Assembly (NCBI GenBank): GCA_027484725.1
Contig: JAIXSK010000026.1
Coordinates: forward strand, 18,533-82,532
Length of the DNA stretch: 64,000 bases
Direction: 5' to 3'
Source: Flavobacterium sp.
GTDB taxonomy: Bacteria; Bacteroidota; Bacteroidia; Flavobacteriales; Flavobacteriaceae
The notes under the pieces are model-generated. The model was not told the DNA's origin. It saw only the letters and a program-made list of their open reading frames with translations, and did no database searches. Made by a program: the position numbers and the translations under genes. Shown here piece by piece: positions 17,087-25,750 of this stretch. How positions within the stretch are numbered: position 1 is the first letter of the stretch; every line of letters starts with the position of its first letter.

Positions 17087-18328
17087 TTAATTTTTTAGGG
17101 TTAATTCGTCTTTGTTGCTGTAATCTTTATACTGTGAAGTGATGACTTGTTCGCCGGCTTTGAGTCCGCTTAAAACTTCATAATACAGCGGATTTTCGCG
17201 ACCCAATTTGATGTTTCTGCGCTCGGCTTTATCACCATGCACCACAAAAATCCAACGCCCCGAAGTTTCGGCATAAAAAGCACCTTTGGGCAAAACCAGC
17301 GAGCGTGTTTTCTCAGACAAGTTCAATCGAACGCCAAAGCTCAAACCTTGTCTAAGGCCGGTCACTGCGGGCGATACAAAATTCAACTCTACTTGAAAAC
17401 GTCCGTTTTTGACCTCGGCAATAACTTTGCTGATTTGTACTTCAAGGTTTTTTCCGCCAAATTCAATGGTTCCTTTTTGACCTTCGGCTATTTTTTCAAG
17501 GTAAAATTCATCTACCTGAGCAATGAGTTTGTAGCCCTTCATGACATCAATTTTAGCCAGTGATTGCCCTTGCTGATAAGATTTGCCCAGCACGGGTTCG
17601 AATGAAGTCAATCTTCCGGACTCGGGTGCCAGAATCAAGAAATTCTGTTTGTTTTTGCGCAAAATTTCGAGGCTTTTTTGCATGATGCCAACAGATTGCG
17701 CCATTTGTGCCATTTGTATGCGGTTGGCTTGCTTTTCTTTGGCAATGCTCTGCTTGATGATGTCCATGCGCTCTTTTTGAAAGCGGAAATTTTCTTGGGT
17801 GCGCTCCCATTCATTTTTGGCGAGAATTTCTTGCGCATACAATTTTTTATTCAGCTCAAACAATTGCAACGCATCTTGATAATCGTGCTCTATTCCGATT
17901 AAATCTTTGGCCATGCTGAGTTCTTGGTTGCGCAAATCCAATCGGGCTTTGTTCAAGTTGTTGATTTGTTCAATGATAGACGTTTCTTGTTGCATATAAT
18001 TGAGTTCTGTGTTCGGATTGTACAAGCGCACCAAAGGTTGCCCCATGCGAACCTGATCGCCGTTGCTTACATAAATTTCTTGTACCGATCCGCCTTCAAC
18101 CACATTCACCAAAATTGAATTAAGCGGTTCGACTTCGGCTTGAAAACTCAAGAAATCTTCAAAATAATCTTGCGCAACGCGCTGAATGCTGATTTCAGAT
18201 TTAGCAACATTCAAATTGCGCTTTTGGCCGATCATCGCATAGGCCAAAAAACCCAACAGTACAAACGCTACCACAGCCAAGGTTAGATATTTTTTTTTGC
18301 TATTTTTACGAGGAATCAAAACGTCCAT
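17087..18328 (-). CDS. HlyD/MacA-type membrane fusion protein
   Basis: About 413 residues. One N-terminal membrane anchor (about 15-32: LTLAVVAFVLLGFLAYAMI), a biotinyl-lipoyl half (VEGGSVQEIYVSNGDQVRMGQPLVRLYNP), a long coiled-coil hairpin (about 100-215), then beta-barrel and membrane-proximal domains. It bridges the inner-membrane MacB-type pump and the outer-membrane TolC channel. First gene of the minus-strand export operon. The ATG at 18328 is preferred over the one at 18352 because family members begin about 15 residues before the membrane anchor; both are possible. It is transcribed away from the NtrC-type regulator gene. Confidence 0.88.
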   Translation of the reverse strand: MDVLIPRKNSKKKYLTLAVVAFVLLGFLAYAMIGQKRNLNVAKSEISIQRVAQDYFEDFLSFQAEVEPLNSILVNVVEGGSVQEIYVSNGDQVRMGQPLVRLYNPNTELNYMQQETSIIEQINNLNKARLDLRNQELSMAKDLIGIEHDYQDALQLFELNKKLYAQEILAKNEWERTQENFRFQKERMDIIKQSIAKEKQANRIQMAQMAQSVGIMQKSLEILRKNKQNFLILAPESGRLTSFEPVLGKSYQQGQSLAKIDVMKGYKLIAQVDEFYLEKIAEGQKGTIEFGGKNLEVQISKVIAEVKNGRFQVELNFVSPAVTGLRQGLSFGVRLNLSEKTRSLVLPKGAFYAETSGRWIFVVHGDKAERRNIKLGRENPLYYEVLSGLKAGEQVITSQYKDYSNKDELTLKN

Positions 18329-18353
18329 AATTGATTTGTTTGGCACGGACATT

Positions 18354-18369
18354 CGGAAAATAATGCCAC
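18354..18369 (-). promoter_or_regulatory. Weak sigma-54-like -24/-12 element
   Basis: The minus strand reads TGGCATTATTTTCCG; the -24 half (TGGCA) fits the sigma-54 consensus but the -12 half reads TCCG, not TTGC. A sigma-54 promoter is expected because the neighbouring regulator has a GAFTGA-type loop, and the palindromes about 60-115 bp upstream have the right geometry. The poor -12 match keeps this tentative. No TAnnTTTG box was seen for this operon. Confidence 0.3.
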
Positions 18370-18430
18370 GATTTTAAAATTTATAAATCACTGATAATTA
18401 AACGACTATAAAAGAAACAAAAACACCTAG

Positions 18431-18446
18431 TGTTCGCTAACGGACA
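18431..18446. promoter_or_regulatory. Palindromic operator site A
   Basis: TGTTCG-CTAA-CGGACA, a 16-bp inverted repeat of the form TGTnCG-N4-CGnACA, between the export operon and the NtrC-type regulator gene. Centre-to-centre distance to site B is 21 bp, two turns of the helix. Confidence 0.7.
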
Positions 18447-18451
18447 CTTTT

Positions 18452-18467
18452 TGTACGAAACCGAACA
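18452..18467. promoter_or_regulatory. Palindromic operator site B
   Basis: TGTACG-AAAC-CGAACA, with the same TGTnCG-N4-CGnACA form as site A. It ends 5 bp before the ATG of the NtrC-type regulator, so binding there could also repress that gene. Confidence 0.7.
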
Positions 18468-18471
18468 GTAC

Positions 18472-19818
18472 ATGAAAAAAACGCTGGCTTCCATACTCAT
18501 CATTGACGATCAAGAAGACATTCTTTTGGCGGCAAAAATGCTTTTGAAAAAACATTTTGAACATATTTATACCGCCAACAATCCCAAAAATGTAGTTCAA
18601 TTTTTGTCTGAAAACGACATCGATGTGGTATTGCTGGACATGAATTACCGCATTGGCTTTGAAGACGGTCGCGAAGGCTTGTATTTTATGAAAGAAATCA
18701 AGGCTTTTTCACCCAAAACCGTCGTGGTTTTGATGACTGCTTTTGGCAAGGTAGAGACCGCTGTTGAAGGCCTCAAATCAGGTGCATTTGACTATGTGCT
18801 CAAACCTTGGGAAAATGAAAAACTGCTCGAAGTAATGAGCAGTGCCGTTGATGAAAGCAGAAAACGCAACAAGAAAACTTTGCCTTTGTTGCCTACTGAA
18901 AGATTTTTCACCGGAAACGCTCCGGCTGTAAAAAAGGTTTATGCTGTGGCCGATAAAGTAGCGCAAACTGACGCAAACGTACTTATTTTGGGAGAAAACG
19001 GCACCGGAAAATTTGTCATGGCGCAATACATTCACAACCAATCAGCGCGAAAAAACCAAGCTTTTGTTCATGTTGATTTGGGTGCGCTGAATGAAAATAT
19101 TTTTGAAAGTGAATTATTCGGATATGCCAAAGGCGCTTTTACCGATGCCAAAACCGATACCGCCGGTCGATTTGAAAATGCACAAAACGGGACGCTTTTT
19201 CTGGATGAAATTGGCAATGTGCCACTGCATTTACAATCTAAACTACTGCAAGTCATACAAACGCGCAGCGTGATTCGATTGGGTGAATCTAAACCCAGAC
19301 CGCTCAATGTGCGCATCATCACGGCTACCAATTTGAATTTAAAAGAACAGGTAGCGGCCAAAAATTTTCGCGAAGACTTGTATTACCGCATCAACACCAT
19401 GGAAATCACCTTGCCTCCTTTGCGAGAACGTCATGAAGATAAAGTTCCGTTGGCCGGGTTTTTACTTGAAAAAATGTCTGAAAAATATGAGCGCGGCCAC
19501 TTGTCTTTTGCCCCGGATGCGCTTGCCCAAATTGCAAAACACGCCTGGAACGGAAACATCCGCGAGCTGGAAAACCGCATTGAACGCGCGGTAATCTTAT
19601 CTGATCAGGCTGAAATTTCTGCCGCCGATTTAGATTTAGAAAACATTCTTTTGTTTGAAATGCCCGAAGATTTAGCCCTTTCTGACCTTGAGCGACACAC
19701 CATTGAAAAAGTTTTGCACAAGCATCATTTCAACATCAGTAAATCAGCAGAAGAATTGGGCTTATCACGCGCTGCTTTGTACCGTCGCATGGAAAAATAC
19801 AACCTGAATACTCCTTAA
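18472..19818 (+). CDS. NtrC-family sigma-54-dependent response regulator
   Basis: About 448 residues from the ATG at 18472; an upstream in-frame ATG at 18430 would place the operator palindromes inside the gene. Receiver domain 1-120 with phospho-Asp about 56 (VVLLDMNYR) and YVLKPW; AAA+ domain with Walker A GENGTGK about 174-180, a sigma-54-contacting loop GAFTDA at 221-226 (consensus GAFTGA), Walker B TLFLDE at 241-246; and a C-terminal Fis-type helix-turn-helix (ISKSAEELGLSRAALYRRMEKY). It activates sigma-54 promoters by ATP hydrolysis. Followed 1 bp later by its kinase and divergent from the exporter operon, its likely target. Confidence 0.93.
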   Translation: MKKTLASILIIDDQEDILLAAKMLLKKHFEHIYTANNPKNVVQFLSENDIDVVLLDMNYRIGFEDGREGLYFMKEIKAFSPKTVVVLMTAFGKVETAVEGLKSGAFDYVLKPWENEKLLEVMSSAVDESRKRNKKTLPLLPTERFFTGNAPAVKKVYAVADKVAQTDANVLILGENGTGKFVMAQYIHNQSARKNQAFVHVDLGALNENIFESELFGYAKGAFTDAKTDTAGRFENAQNGTLFLDEIGNVPLHLQSKLLQVIQTRSVIRLGESKPRPLNVRIITATNLNLKEQVAAKNFREDLYYRINTMEITLPPLRERHEDKVPLAGFLLEKMSEKYERGHLSFAPDALAQIAKHAWNGNIRELENRIERAVILSDQAEISAADLDLENILLFEMPEDLALSDLERHTIEKVLHKHHFNISKSAEELGLSRAALYRRMEKYNLNTP

Positions 19819-19819
19819 A

Positions 19820-21148
19820 ATGCGCGGACAAAAAATATATCAGCTGTTGTTTTTACGCTTGCTCATCTTGTTAATTTTATTGGGATTGAGCGTGTTTTTA
19901 TACTTCAAACAACTGCAATACAGCAGCCTATTGGTTGGGTTCATCTGTGTTTTGTTGTTGTATGAATTGTTCACTGCTTTGCGCGAAGCTTTTCAGATGT
20001 ATGATCGTACAATTGCTTCCATTTTACAAGGTGATTTCTCGTCAGATTTTAGTGGACATAAATCGTATCAAAATTACGAGCGCCTTTTTACTTTGTACAA
20101 CAGGTTGCGCGATGAACAACACGAGCAACTTTCGCGCGATATCATTTATCAATCTATTTTAAACAACATCGAGACCGGTATTTTGATTTTGCAAAAACAG
20201 CCCGATGGTTGGCATGTTTTTTTGATGAACGATTATTTCACCAAGCATTTTCAGACGCCCAAAGTCAGTCATTGGAAATACCTTAGAGAACGAATTCCGG
20301 CTTTGTGCGAGGTCATTGAGCAAGCGCAATTTGGCGAAATCAAAACAGCACTGCAAATTCGCGTCAACAAAGAAGACACCCAAACTTTTATGCTGCAAAC
20401 CTCAGCTACACGCACCTTTGAACAAGACTATTTCATCCTCTTGCTAGACAGCATTCAAAAAGTGGTGGAACGAAAAGAAAAAGAAGCTTGGATCAATTTG
20501 ATGAAAGTCATCTCGCACGAGCTTTTGAACTCGCTCACACCCATTCGTTCGCTGTCGCAGAATCTGCAAGAACTCGTTGCGCAAGAACAGCTTTCGGCTG
20601 AAGATTTACATGACATTCGCCTGAGTGTACACACCATGCTCAACCGCAGCAACCATTTACAGGAATTTGTTGAAAGCTACCGAAAACTCGCCATGCTTCC
20701 GTCGCCGCAAAAAGAAAAAATTGAGCTCTCAGAACTCATTGAACAATGTTTGCTTTTGATGCAACCGCTATTTAAACCCAAAAATATTTCGGTGCATAAT
20801 CAAGTAAGCTTTAAACGCTGGATTTGGGTCGATAAAAATCAGATGGAACAAGTGCTCATCAACTTGCTCACCAACAGTATGTATTCGTTGGAAGGAAAAT
20901 CTCAAGGGGATATCTATGTAAGTTGTGAACACAGAGAAAAGCGGGTGTACCTGACTATTTCAGACAATGGTTTGGGGATTGATCCGGCCATAGAAGACAA
21001 AATTTTTCTGCCGTTTTTTACCACGCGTAAAGAAGGTGCCGGTATTGGTTTGACCCTTTCAAAAAACATAGTTGAAGCACACGGTGGTTATTTGGCTTTT
21101 GAAAGCACACCCGAGAAAACTTCGTTTACGGTTTGTTTGCTGGAATAA
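19820..21148 (+). CDS. Membrane sensor histidine kinase (NtrY-like)
   Basis: 442 residues. Two N-terminal membrane segments (about 9-28 and 36-55) with almost no periplasmic loop, a PAS-like region (about 105-215), a HisKA-like helix with phospho-His about residue 233 in VISHELLNSLTPI, and HATPase boxes LINLLTNSMYSLE (N), ISDNGLGID (G1) and GAGIGLTLSKNIVEAHGG (G2). The SHELLNSLTPIRSL H-box is typical of Bacteroidota NtrY-type kinases. The minimal loop suggests membrane or cytoplasmic sensing. It phosphorylates the regulator encoded 1 bp upstream (inference from gene pairing). Confidence 0.92.
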   Translation: MRGQKIYQLLFLRLLILLILLGLSVFLYFKQLQYSSLLVGFICVLLLYELFTALREAFQMYDRTIASILQGDFSSDFSGHKSYQNYERLFTLYNRLRDEQHEQLSRDIIYQSILNNIETGILILQKQPDGWHVFLMNDYFTKHFQTPKVSHWKYLRERIPALCEVIEQAQFGEIKTALQIRVNKEDTQTFMLQTSATRTFEQDYFILLLDSIQKVVERKEKEAWINLMKVISHELLNSLTPIRSLSQNLQELVAQEQLSAEDLHDIRLSVHTMLNRSNHLQEFVESYRKLAMLPSPQKEKIELSELIEQCLLLMQPLFKPKNISVHNQVSFKRWIWVDKNQMEQVLINLLTNSMYSLEGKSQGDIYVSCEHREKRVYLTISDNGLGIDPAIEDKIFLPFFTTRKEGAGIGLTLSKNIVEAHGGYLAFESTPEKTSFTVCLLE

Positions 21149-21149
21149 A

Positions 21150-21473
21150 CTAGCCTTGAACTTCAGGTTGCCAAAAGTGTTTTTCAAAATCGACAATTTG
21201 GTTGTCGACTACTTCTATTCCTTCACTTTCAAGTAATTGTTGCATGAGATTCGTGCCCGGAAAATGATGCTTCCCGCTGAGTACGCCCACCCGATTGACT
21301 ACCCGATGCGCCGGAACATCATCGCGGTTGTGACAAGCATTCATCGCCCAACCTACCATACGCGCCGAGCGAGCGGTTCCGAGTGCTTTGGCAATGGCTC
21401 CATATGAAGTAACCCGACCGTATGGAATTTGTCGAGCAACCGCATAAACGCGTTCAAAGAAATGCTCTTCCAT
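21150..21473 (-). CDS. Alkyltransferase-like protein (ATL, MGMT fold without active Cys)
   Basis: 107 residues, the size of the DNA-binding domain of O6-alkylguanine-DNA alkyltransferase. Conserved parts: RQIPYGRVTSYGAIAKALG, the SARMVGWAMNACH recognition-helix region with the Arg-finger type helix, and VPAHRVVNRVG. In the MGMT signature PCHRV the Cys is the alkyl acceptor; here Ala55 replaces it (PAHRV), while known ATLs usually have Trp. The protein should bind O6-alkylguanine and flag it for nucleotide excision repair rather than remove the group. It is last in a minus-strand run after the LysE-type exporter and trmB. Confidence 0.9.
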   Translation of the reverse strand: MEEHFFERVYAVARQIPYGRVTSYGAIAKALGTARSARMVGWAMNACHNRDDVPAHRVVNRVGVLSGKHHFPGTNLMQQLLESEGIEVVDNQIVDFEKHFWQPEVQG

Positions 21474-21474
21474 A

Positions 21475-22101
21475 TTATCGGCAACAAAGTTTAATGAGGG
21501 TCAAAACAGCCATCAAGGCAGCAATAGAACCAATAATTTTATTGATATTTTCCATCAAAAAACGCGTTTTTTGTTCTACTTTTTTAAAGGCGGCAAGGTA
21601 GGCGTAAAAAACCGAAAACGAACCGGCAGTAACTCCGAGTACAAAACCTAAAATCGAAGCGACTTCAAATTTAAAATAACCCGAAGTGGCCAAACTGATA
21701 CTCGCAAAAACATAAAACGGAATGGGTAAAAAATTAAGTGCCGAGAGCAACATTCCAAAGAAATACCGATGCATTTTCTTTTTGAGCGAAACTTCTTTGG
21801 GCAAATTTTGCGGCTTTTTGGCCATCCAGAAAAAGTAAATGCTCAACCCTGAAAAAATGAGCACGCCAATTTCTTGCAGCAATGCGATGATTTCAGTATG
21901 CTTGTTGATAAAACGCGCAAACAGAACCGCTATATACGTCTGTATAAAAACAACGCTCGAAGCACCAAAAGTAAAGTGTAAAGCTTCGCGTCTTCCTTCT
22001 TGAAGGCCTATTTTGGCTACGGTCATGTTGATCAGACCCGGCAAAATCACAGCCATCACCGAAATGAAATAGCCCAGCAAGAACGAAAACAAAAAAGCCA
22101 T
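21475..22101 (-). CDS. LysE/RhtB-family exporter
   Basis: 208 residues with about six membrane segments. The start FLLGYFISVMAVILPGLINMTVAKIGLQEGRREALHFTFGAS matches the LysE family pattern of a Pro-rich first helix followed by a Gly/Arg loop. The family exports amino acids or related small molecules from the cytoplasm; the substrate cannot be told. Its ATG directly abuts the trmB stop codon (no gap), so it is coupled to it, and it is followed after 1 bp by the ATL gene. Confidence 0.87.
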   Translation of the reverse strand: MAFLFSFLLGYFISVMAVILPGLINMTVAKIGLQEGRREALHFTFGASSVVFIQTYIAVLFARFINKHTEIIALLQEIGVLIFSGLSIYFFWMAKKPQNLPKEVSLKKKMHRYFFGMLLSALNFLPIPFYVFASISLATSGYFKFEVASILGFVLGVTAGSFSVFYAYLAAFKKVEQKTRFLMENINKIIGSIAALMAVLTLIKLCCR

Positions 22102-22776
22102 CTACTTGATTTTAAAACGAATATACGTAATTGGCTTGTTCTTTTCCAAATATAGTTTTTCGTAATGCGTTTGAATTTCAAGGACTTCAGCCGGACTGCC
22201 CTCATTGTGGTAAATATTGTGGTTGGCATACAAGACTTCATGCCCCAATCCGTGCAGCAAACCCAAAGTGTAACCATGCATGAATTCACTGTCCGTTTTT
22301 AGATGTACAAGTCCGTCTTTTTTGAGAATTTTTTGGTAGCGCTGCAAAAAGTCAGCATTGGTCATACGGTGCTTGGTTCGTTTGTATTTGATTTGAGGAT
22401 CTGGAAAAGTAATCCAAATTTCATCGACCTCATTGGCCGCAAAAGCATACTCAATGAGTTCAATTTGCGTGCGTAAAAAACCTACATTTCGAATGCCTGA
22501 TTCAACAGCTGTCTTGGCTCCACGCCAAAATCGAGCGCCTTTGATATCAATACCAATGAAGTTTTTCTCCGGGAAACGCTCAGCCAAACTCACCGAATAT
22601 TCACCTTTACCACAACCGAGTTCCAAAACAATCGGATGGTTGTTTTTAAAAAAATCGCGCGCCCAATTTCCTTTGAGTGGAAAATCACCTTGCATGAGTT
22701 GTTCGCGCGAAGGTTGAATGACGTTGCCAAATGTATCGTTTTCTCTAAATCTCTTGAGTTTATTTTTACTGCCCAC
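22102..22776 (-). CDS. trmB: tRNA (guanine-N7-)-methyltransferase
   Basis: 224 residues, full length. SAM-binding motif VLELGCGKGEYSVSLAERFPEKNFIGIDIKGARFWRGAK, the conserved IWITFPDPQIKYKRTKHRMT substrate/active-site block and the C-terminal YEKLYLEKNKPITYIRF are diagnostic of TrmB. It methylates G46 in the variable loop of tRNAs. Preceded by a good -7 box (TAATTTTG) and first in a run with the LysE-type exporter and the ATL gene. Confidence 0.96.
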   Translation of the reverse strand: MGSKNKLKRFRENDTFGNVIQPSREQLMQGDFPLKGNWARDFFKNNHPIVLELGCGKGEYSVSLAERFPEKNFIGIDIKGARFWRGAKTAVESGIRNVGFLRTQIELIEYAFAANEVDEIWITFPDPQIKYKRTKHRMTNADFLQRYQKILKKDGLVHLKTDSEFMHGYTLGLLHGLGHEVLYANHNIYHNEGSPAEVLEIQTHYEKLYLEKNKPITYIRFKIK

Positions 22777-22797
22777 AATGATGTTTTAATATTTTGG

Positions 22798-22805
22798 CAA
22801 AATTA
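22798..22805 (-). promoter_or_regulatory. -7 box of trmB promoter
   Basis: Minus strand TAATTTTG, a perfect TAnnTTTG element 22 bp before the ATG. Confidence 0.55.
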
Positions 22806-22864
22806 AATAAATATAACGCATCTAAAATCTTTTTATCTTGCCCATGCAAAATCTACTCATTAAA

Positions 22865-23929
22865 ATGTCAGATTCTATACATCATTTACTTGTAGCTCCG
22901 CTCAATTGGGGTTTGGGTCACGCTACCCGCTGTATTCCGATTATTCGGGCGCTGATGTCTTGCGGATACACTCCTATTTTGGCTTCAGACGGACAAGCTT
23001 TGGCTTTACTCAAAAAAGAATTTCCTGATTTGAAAGCGCTTGAGTTGCCATCCTATGATGTTGAATATGCTCGTGAGGGCGCTGATTTTAAGTGGAAGAT
23101 GATTAAAAATCTACCCAAAATGATTGATGCCATCCGACTTGAAAAAAAACTGGTGTGTCAGTGGGTCAAAGATTACAATTTATGCGGTATTATTTCAGAC
23201 AACCGACCGGGTGTGTTCAGCAAAAAAATCCCTTCGGTGTTCATTACCCATCAACTGCGGGTACTTTCGGGCAATACTACTTGGATCAGCAGTAAATTAC
23301 ATCGGCACATCATCAAAAAGTTTGAAGAATGTTGGGTGCCTGATTTTGATTCAGCCCAAAATTTAAGCGGCAAACTCGGACATCTTAAAAAAACCGATGA
23401 TAAGATCAGATACATCGGTCCGTTGAGTCGTTTTGAAAAGCAATCTGTGCCTATTGAATACGATTTGATGATTTTACTATCAGGTCCGGAACCCCAACGC
23501 AGCATACTTGAAGAACGATTGCGCATTCAGATCAGAAAATATAATGGCCGTGTGATTTTTATCTGCGGAAGCGTAGAAGAAAAACAAAAAGTTAACCAAA
23601 TAGACGGCGTTACTTTTTACAATTTTATGACTTCTGAGCAACTGGAAAAAACCTTGAATCAAAGCGCTTTTGTTTTGGCCCGATCGGGTTATACAACCTT
23701 GATGGATTTGGTCAAATTAGAGAAAAAAGCGTTTTTTATTCCAACACCCGGACAATACGAACAAGAATATTTGGCCAAGAAAATGCGCAAAAATGGCTGG
23801 TTTATGTTTGCCAAACAAGATGATTTTAGATTTGCTGATTTAACGCAAGGGCAATTTTTTCAGCCCCCAAAATTGGTAGAAGAACCGGTGCATTGGAAGA
23901 ATCTGTTTTGCTTGTTTGAAAAGCGATAG
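22865..23929 (+). CDS. GT28/MurG-like glycosyltransferase
   Basis: About 354 residues from the ATG at 22865; 22844 (ATG) and 22838 (TTG) are in-frame alternatives. N-terminal VAPLNWGLGHATRCIPIIRAL is the Gly-rich nucleotide-sugar glycosyltransferase start seen in MurG/GtfB-type enzymes, and a later FVLARSGYTTLMDLVKLEKKAFFIPTPGQYEQEYLA segment is the MurG-like C-terminal donor site. No membrane helix; peripheral cytoplasmic-face enzyme. It acts on an unknown acceptor; the sugar cannot be inferred. Confidence 0.82.
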   Translation: MSDSIHHLLVAPLNWGLGHATRCIPIIRALMSCGYTPILASDGQALALLKKEFPDLKALELPSYDVEYAREGADFKWKMIKNLPKMIDAIRLEKKLVCQWVKDYNLCGIISDNRPGVFSKKIPSVFITHQLRVLSGNTTWISSKLHRHIIKKFEECWVPDFDSAQNLSGKLGHLKKTDDKIRYIGPLSRFEKQSVPIEYDLMILLSGPEPQRSILEERLRIQIRKYNGRVIFICGSVEEKQKVNQIDGVTFYNFMTSEQLEKTLNQSAFVLARSGYTTLMDLVKLEKKAFFIPTPGQYEQEYLAKKMRKNGWFMFAKQDDFRFADLTQGQFFQPPKLVEEPVHWKNLFCLFEKR

Positions 23930-23940
23930 AGCATACTGCC

Positions 23941-24984
23941 TTATTGGGCTTTTTCAAGTGTAAATGAAAATTCTGAGCCTTTGCCGAATTCGCTTTTAAC
24001 GTAGATTTTTTCTTGATGCACTTCAATAATGTGTTTGACAATAGACAAACCTAAACCTGATCCGCCCTCGCTGCGCGCTCCGCTTTTATCTACTCTGAAA
24101 AATCGTTCAAACAACCGCGGAATATACTGTGGCTCAATACCTTCTCCGTTATCAGTGACACGTACTATGACTTTGTCTTCTGTGAGGCTTTCGATACTAA
24201 CTTCGGTTGAACCTTGTTCTTTGCCGTATTTGACCGAGTTCATGATCAGATTAATGAGCACCTGTTCAATCTTTTCTCGGTCAGCCATAACATAGATGGG
24301 TTTGGGATACTTCATGTCAAACAAGAGCATGATGTCTTTTTTGGCCGCTTCCATTTCGAGCAAATCAAATACGTTTTGCACCAAAGCTACAATGTCAAAA
24401 CGGTTGATTTCAAGGTTGAGATCGCCCATTTCAAGTTTAGAAATCATGTCTAAATCTTGCACGATGTAGATGAGTCGTTCAACGCCTTTTTCTGCGCGTT
24501 GCAAATATTTTTTTCGGATGGTTTTGTCATTCATTGCGCCATCAAGCAAAGTAGAAAGATAACCTTGAACGGTAAAAAGTGGTGTTTTGAGTTCGTGCGA
24601 TACGTTGCCCAAAAATTCGCGGCGGTATTCTTCGCGCACTTTGAGCATTTCAATTTCAAGTTTTTTATCAGTGGCAAATTTCTGCACCTCGCGCGTGAGG
24701 GTGGCCATGTCTGTAGTAATAGGCTGATTGCGCAAAGTAGACGAATCTAAAAGTGACACATCGTCATAAATTTTCTGAATGCGACGGTAGATGAAATGCT
24801 CTACGCGGTGCTGCATCACAAAAAAAGAAAATGCACCTACCATCAGCGCAAAAGCCAAGCAAAACCAGAATGAAAAGGTAAAAAAAGCATACTGCAAAAG
24901 GGCCAACACAACCGCAGTAAACAAAGCGACATAAGCCGCAGAAACCGCTGCAAAAGTGTATGTTTTTTTAAACTTGATGGCCAT
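23941..24984 (-). CDS. PhoR-like sensor histidine kinase
   Basis: 347 residues. Two membrane segments near the N-terminus (about 11-33 and 37-58) with a tiny loop, then HisKA with His about residue 130 in FLGNVSHELKTPLFTVQGYL, and HATPase boxes LINLIMNSVKYG (N), VTDNGEGI (G1), ERFFRVDKSGARSEGGSGLGLSIVKHIIEVH (F/G2). The absence of an extracytoplasmic sensor domain fits PhoR, which senses phosphate through the Pst system. Its ATG overlaps the stop of the regulator gene (TAATG). Assigned to phosphate control by its DNA neighbourhood. Confidence 0.85.
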   Translation of the reverse strand: MAIKFKKTYTFAAVSAAYVALFTAVVLALLQYAFFTFSFWFCLAFALMVGAFSFFVMQHRVEHFIYRRIQKIYDDVSLLDSSTLRNQPITTDMATLTREVQKFATDKKLEIEMLKVREEYRREFLGNVSHELKTPLFTVQGYLSTLLDGAMNDKTIRKKYLQRAEKGVERLIYIVQDLDMISKLEMGDLNLEINRFDIVALVQNVFDLLEMEAAKKDIMLLFDMKYPKPIYVMADREKIEQVLINLIMNSVKYGKEQGSTEVSIESLTEDKVIVRVTDNGEGIEPQYIPRLFERFFRVDKSGARSEGGSGLGLSIVKHIIEVHQEKIYVKSEFGKGSEFSFTLEKAQ

Positions 24985-25670
24985 TAAACTTCAAACTTAT
25001 AGCCGACGCCTTTGATGGTTTTAAAATAATCGTCGCCAATTTTCTCACGCAATTTACGAATATGTACGTCAATAGTGCGTCCGCCTACGATGACTTCATT
25101 GCCCCAAACTTTATCAAGGATTTCATCGCGTTTGAAAACTTTTCCGGGTTTAGATGCCAAAAGGTAAAACAATTCAAACTCTTTGCGCGGCAAGATGATT
25201 TCTTGATCTTCTTTGATGATTTTGTATTCTTCGCGGTTGATTTCTATACTGCCCACGCGTATAGTTTCAGAAGTGTTTTTTTCGTCTTCTTTTAAACGAC
25301 GCAAAAGCGCTTTTACTTTGCTGACCAACAATTTGGGCTTGATGGGTTTGGTGATATAATCATCAGCTCCGGCATCAAATCCGGCTACTTGTGAGTAATC
25401 TTCGCTACGCGCGGTAAGAAAAGTAATGATTACTTGGCTGAGTTCAGGAATTTTGCGAATGTTTTCACAGGCTTCCATCCCATCCATTTCGGGCATCATG
25501 ACATCCATGATGATTAAATGAGGCAAATCTTTCTTGGCTTTGGAAATAGCTTCTTTACCGTTGGATGCGGTGAGAATTTGATATCCTTCTTGAGAAAGGT
25601 TGTATCCGACAATTTCTAAAATATCCGGTTCGTCATCGACCAATAAAATCCTAATGTCTTTTTTTTTCAT
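24984..25670 (-). CDS. PhoB-like OmpR-family response regulator
   Basis: 228 residues. Receiver domain with phospho-Asp about residue 56 (LIIMDVMMPEMDG) and DYITKPIKPK, and a winged-helix OmpR/PhoB-type output domain (IILPRKEFELFYLLASKPGKVFKRDEILDKVWG, VGGRTIDVHIRKLREKIG, GVGYKFEV). Overlaps the kinase gene by one base in TAATG. In Bacteroidota such pairs often are PhoB/PhoR; the 11-bp direct repeats at the neighbouring TonB-receptor promoter support that here (inference). Confidence 0.9.
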   Translation of the reverse strand: MKKKDIRILLVDDEPDILEIVGYNLSQEGYQILTASNGKEAISKAKKDLPHLIIMDVMMPEMDGMEACENIRKIPELSQVIITFLTARSEDYSQVAGFDAGADDYITKPIKPKLLVSKVKALLRRLKEDEKNTSETIRVGSIEINREEYKIIKEDQEIILPRKEFELFYLLASKPGKVFKRDEILDKVWGNEVIVGGRTIDVHIRKLREKIGDDYFKTIKGVGYKFEV

Positions 25671-25750
25671 GACTCGGCAAGCGTTGGTTTAGCGGTTGTA
25701 AATGTAAAGATAAAATAATAGCCCTTACGGCATTAACCGTAATTTAATAT

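Noticed and set aside
18339..18356. TGGCACG-GACA-TTCG on the plus strand as a sigma-54 promoter for the regulator gene
   Set aside because: The -24 half fits but the -12 half does not. It would place the candidate enhancers downstream of the promoter, so only the minus-strand element is listed, with low confidence.
25671..25750. A Pho-box array for autoregulation of the PhoB-like operon
   Set aside because: No 11-bp series was found at the expected distance from the candidate minus-strand -7 boxes.
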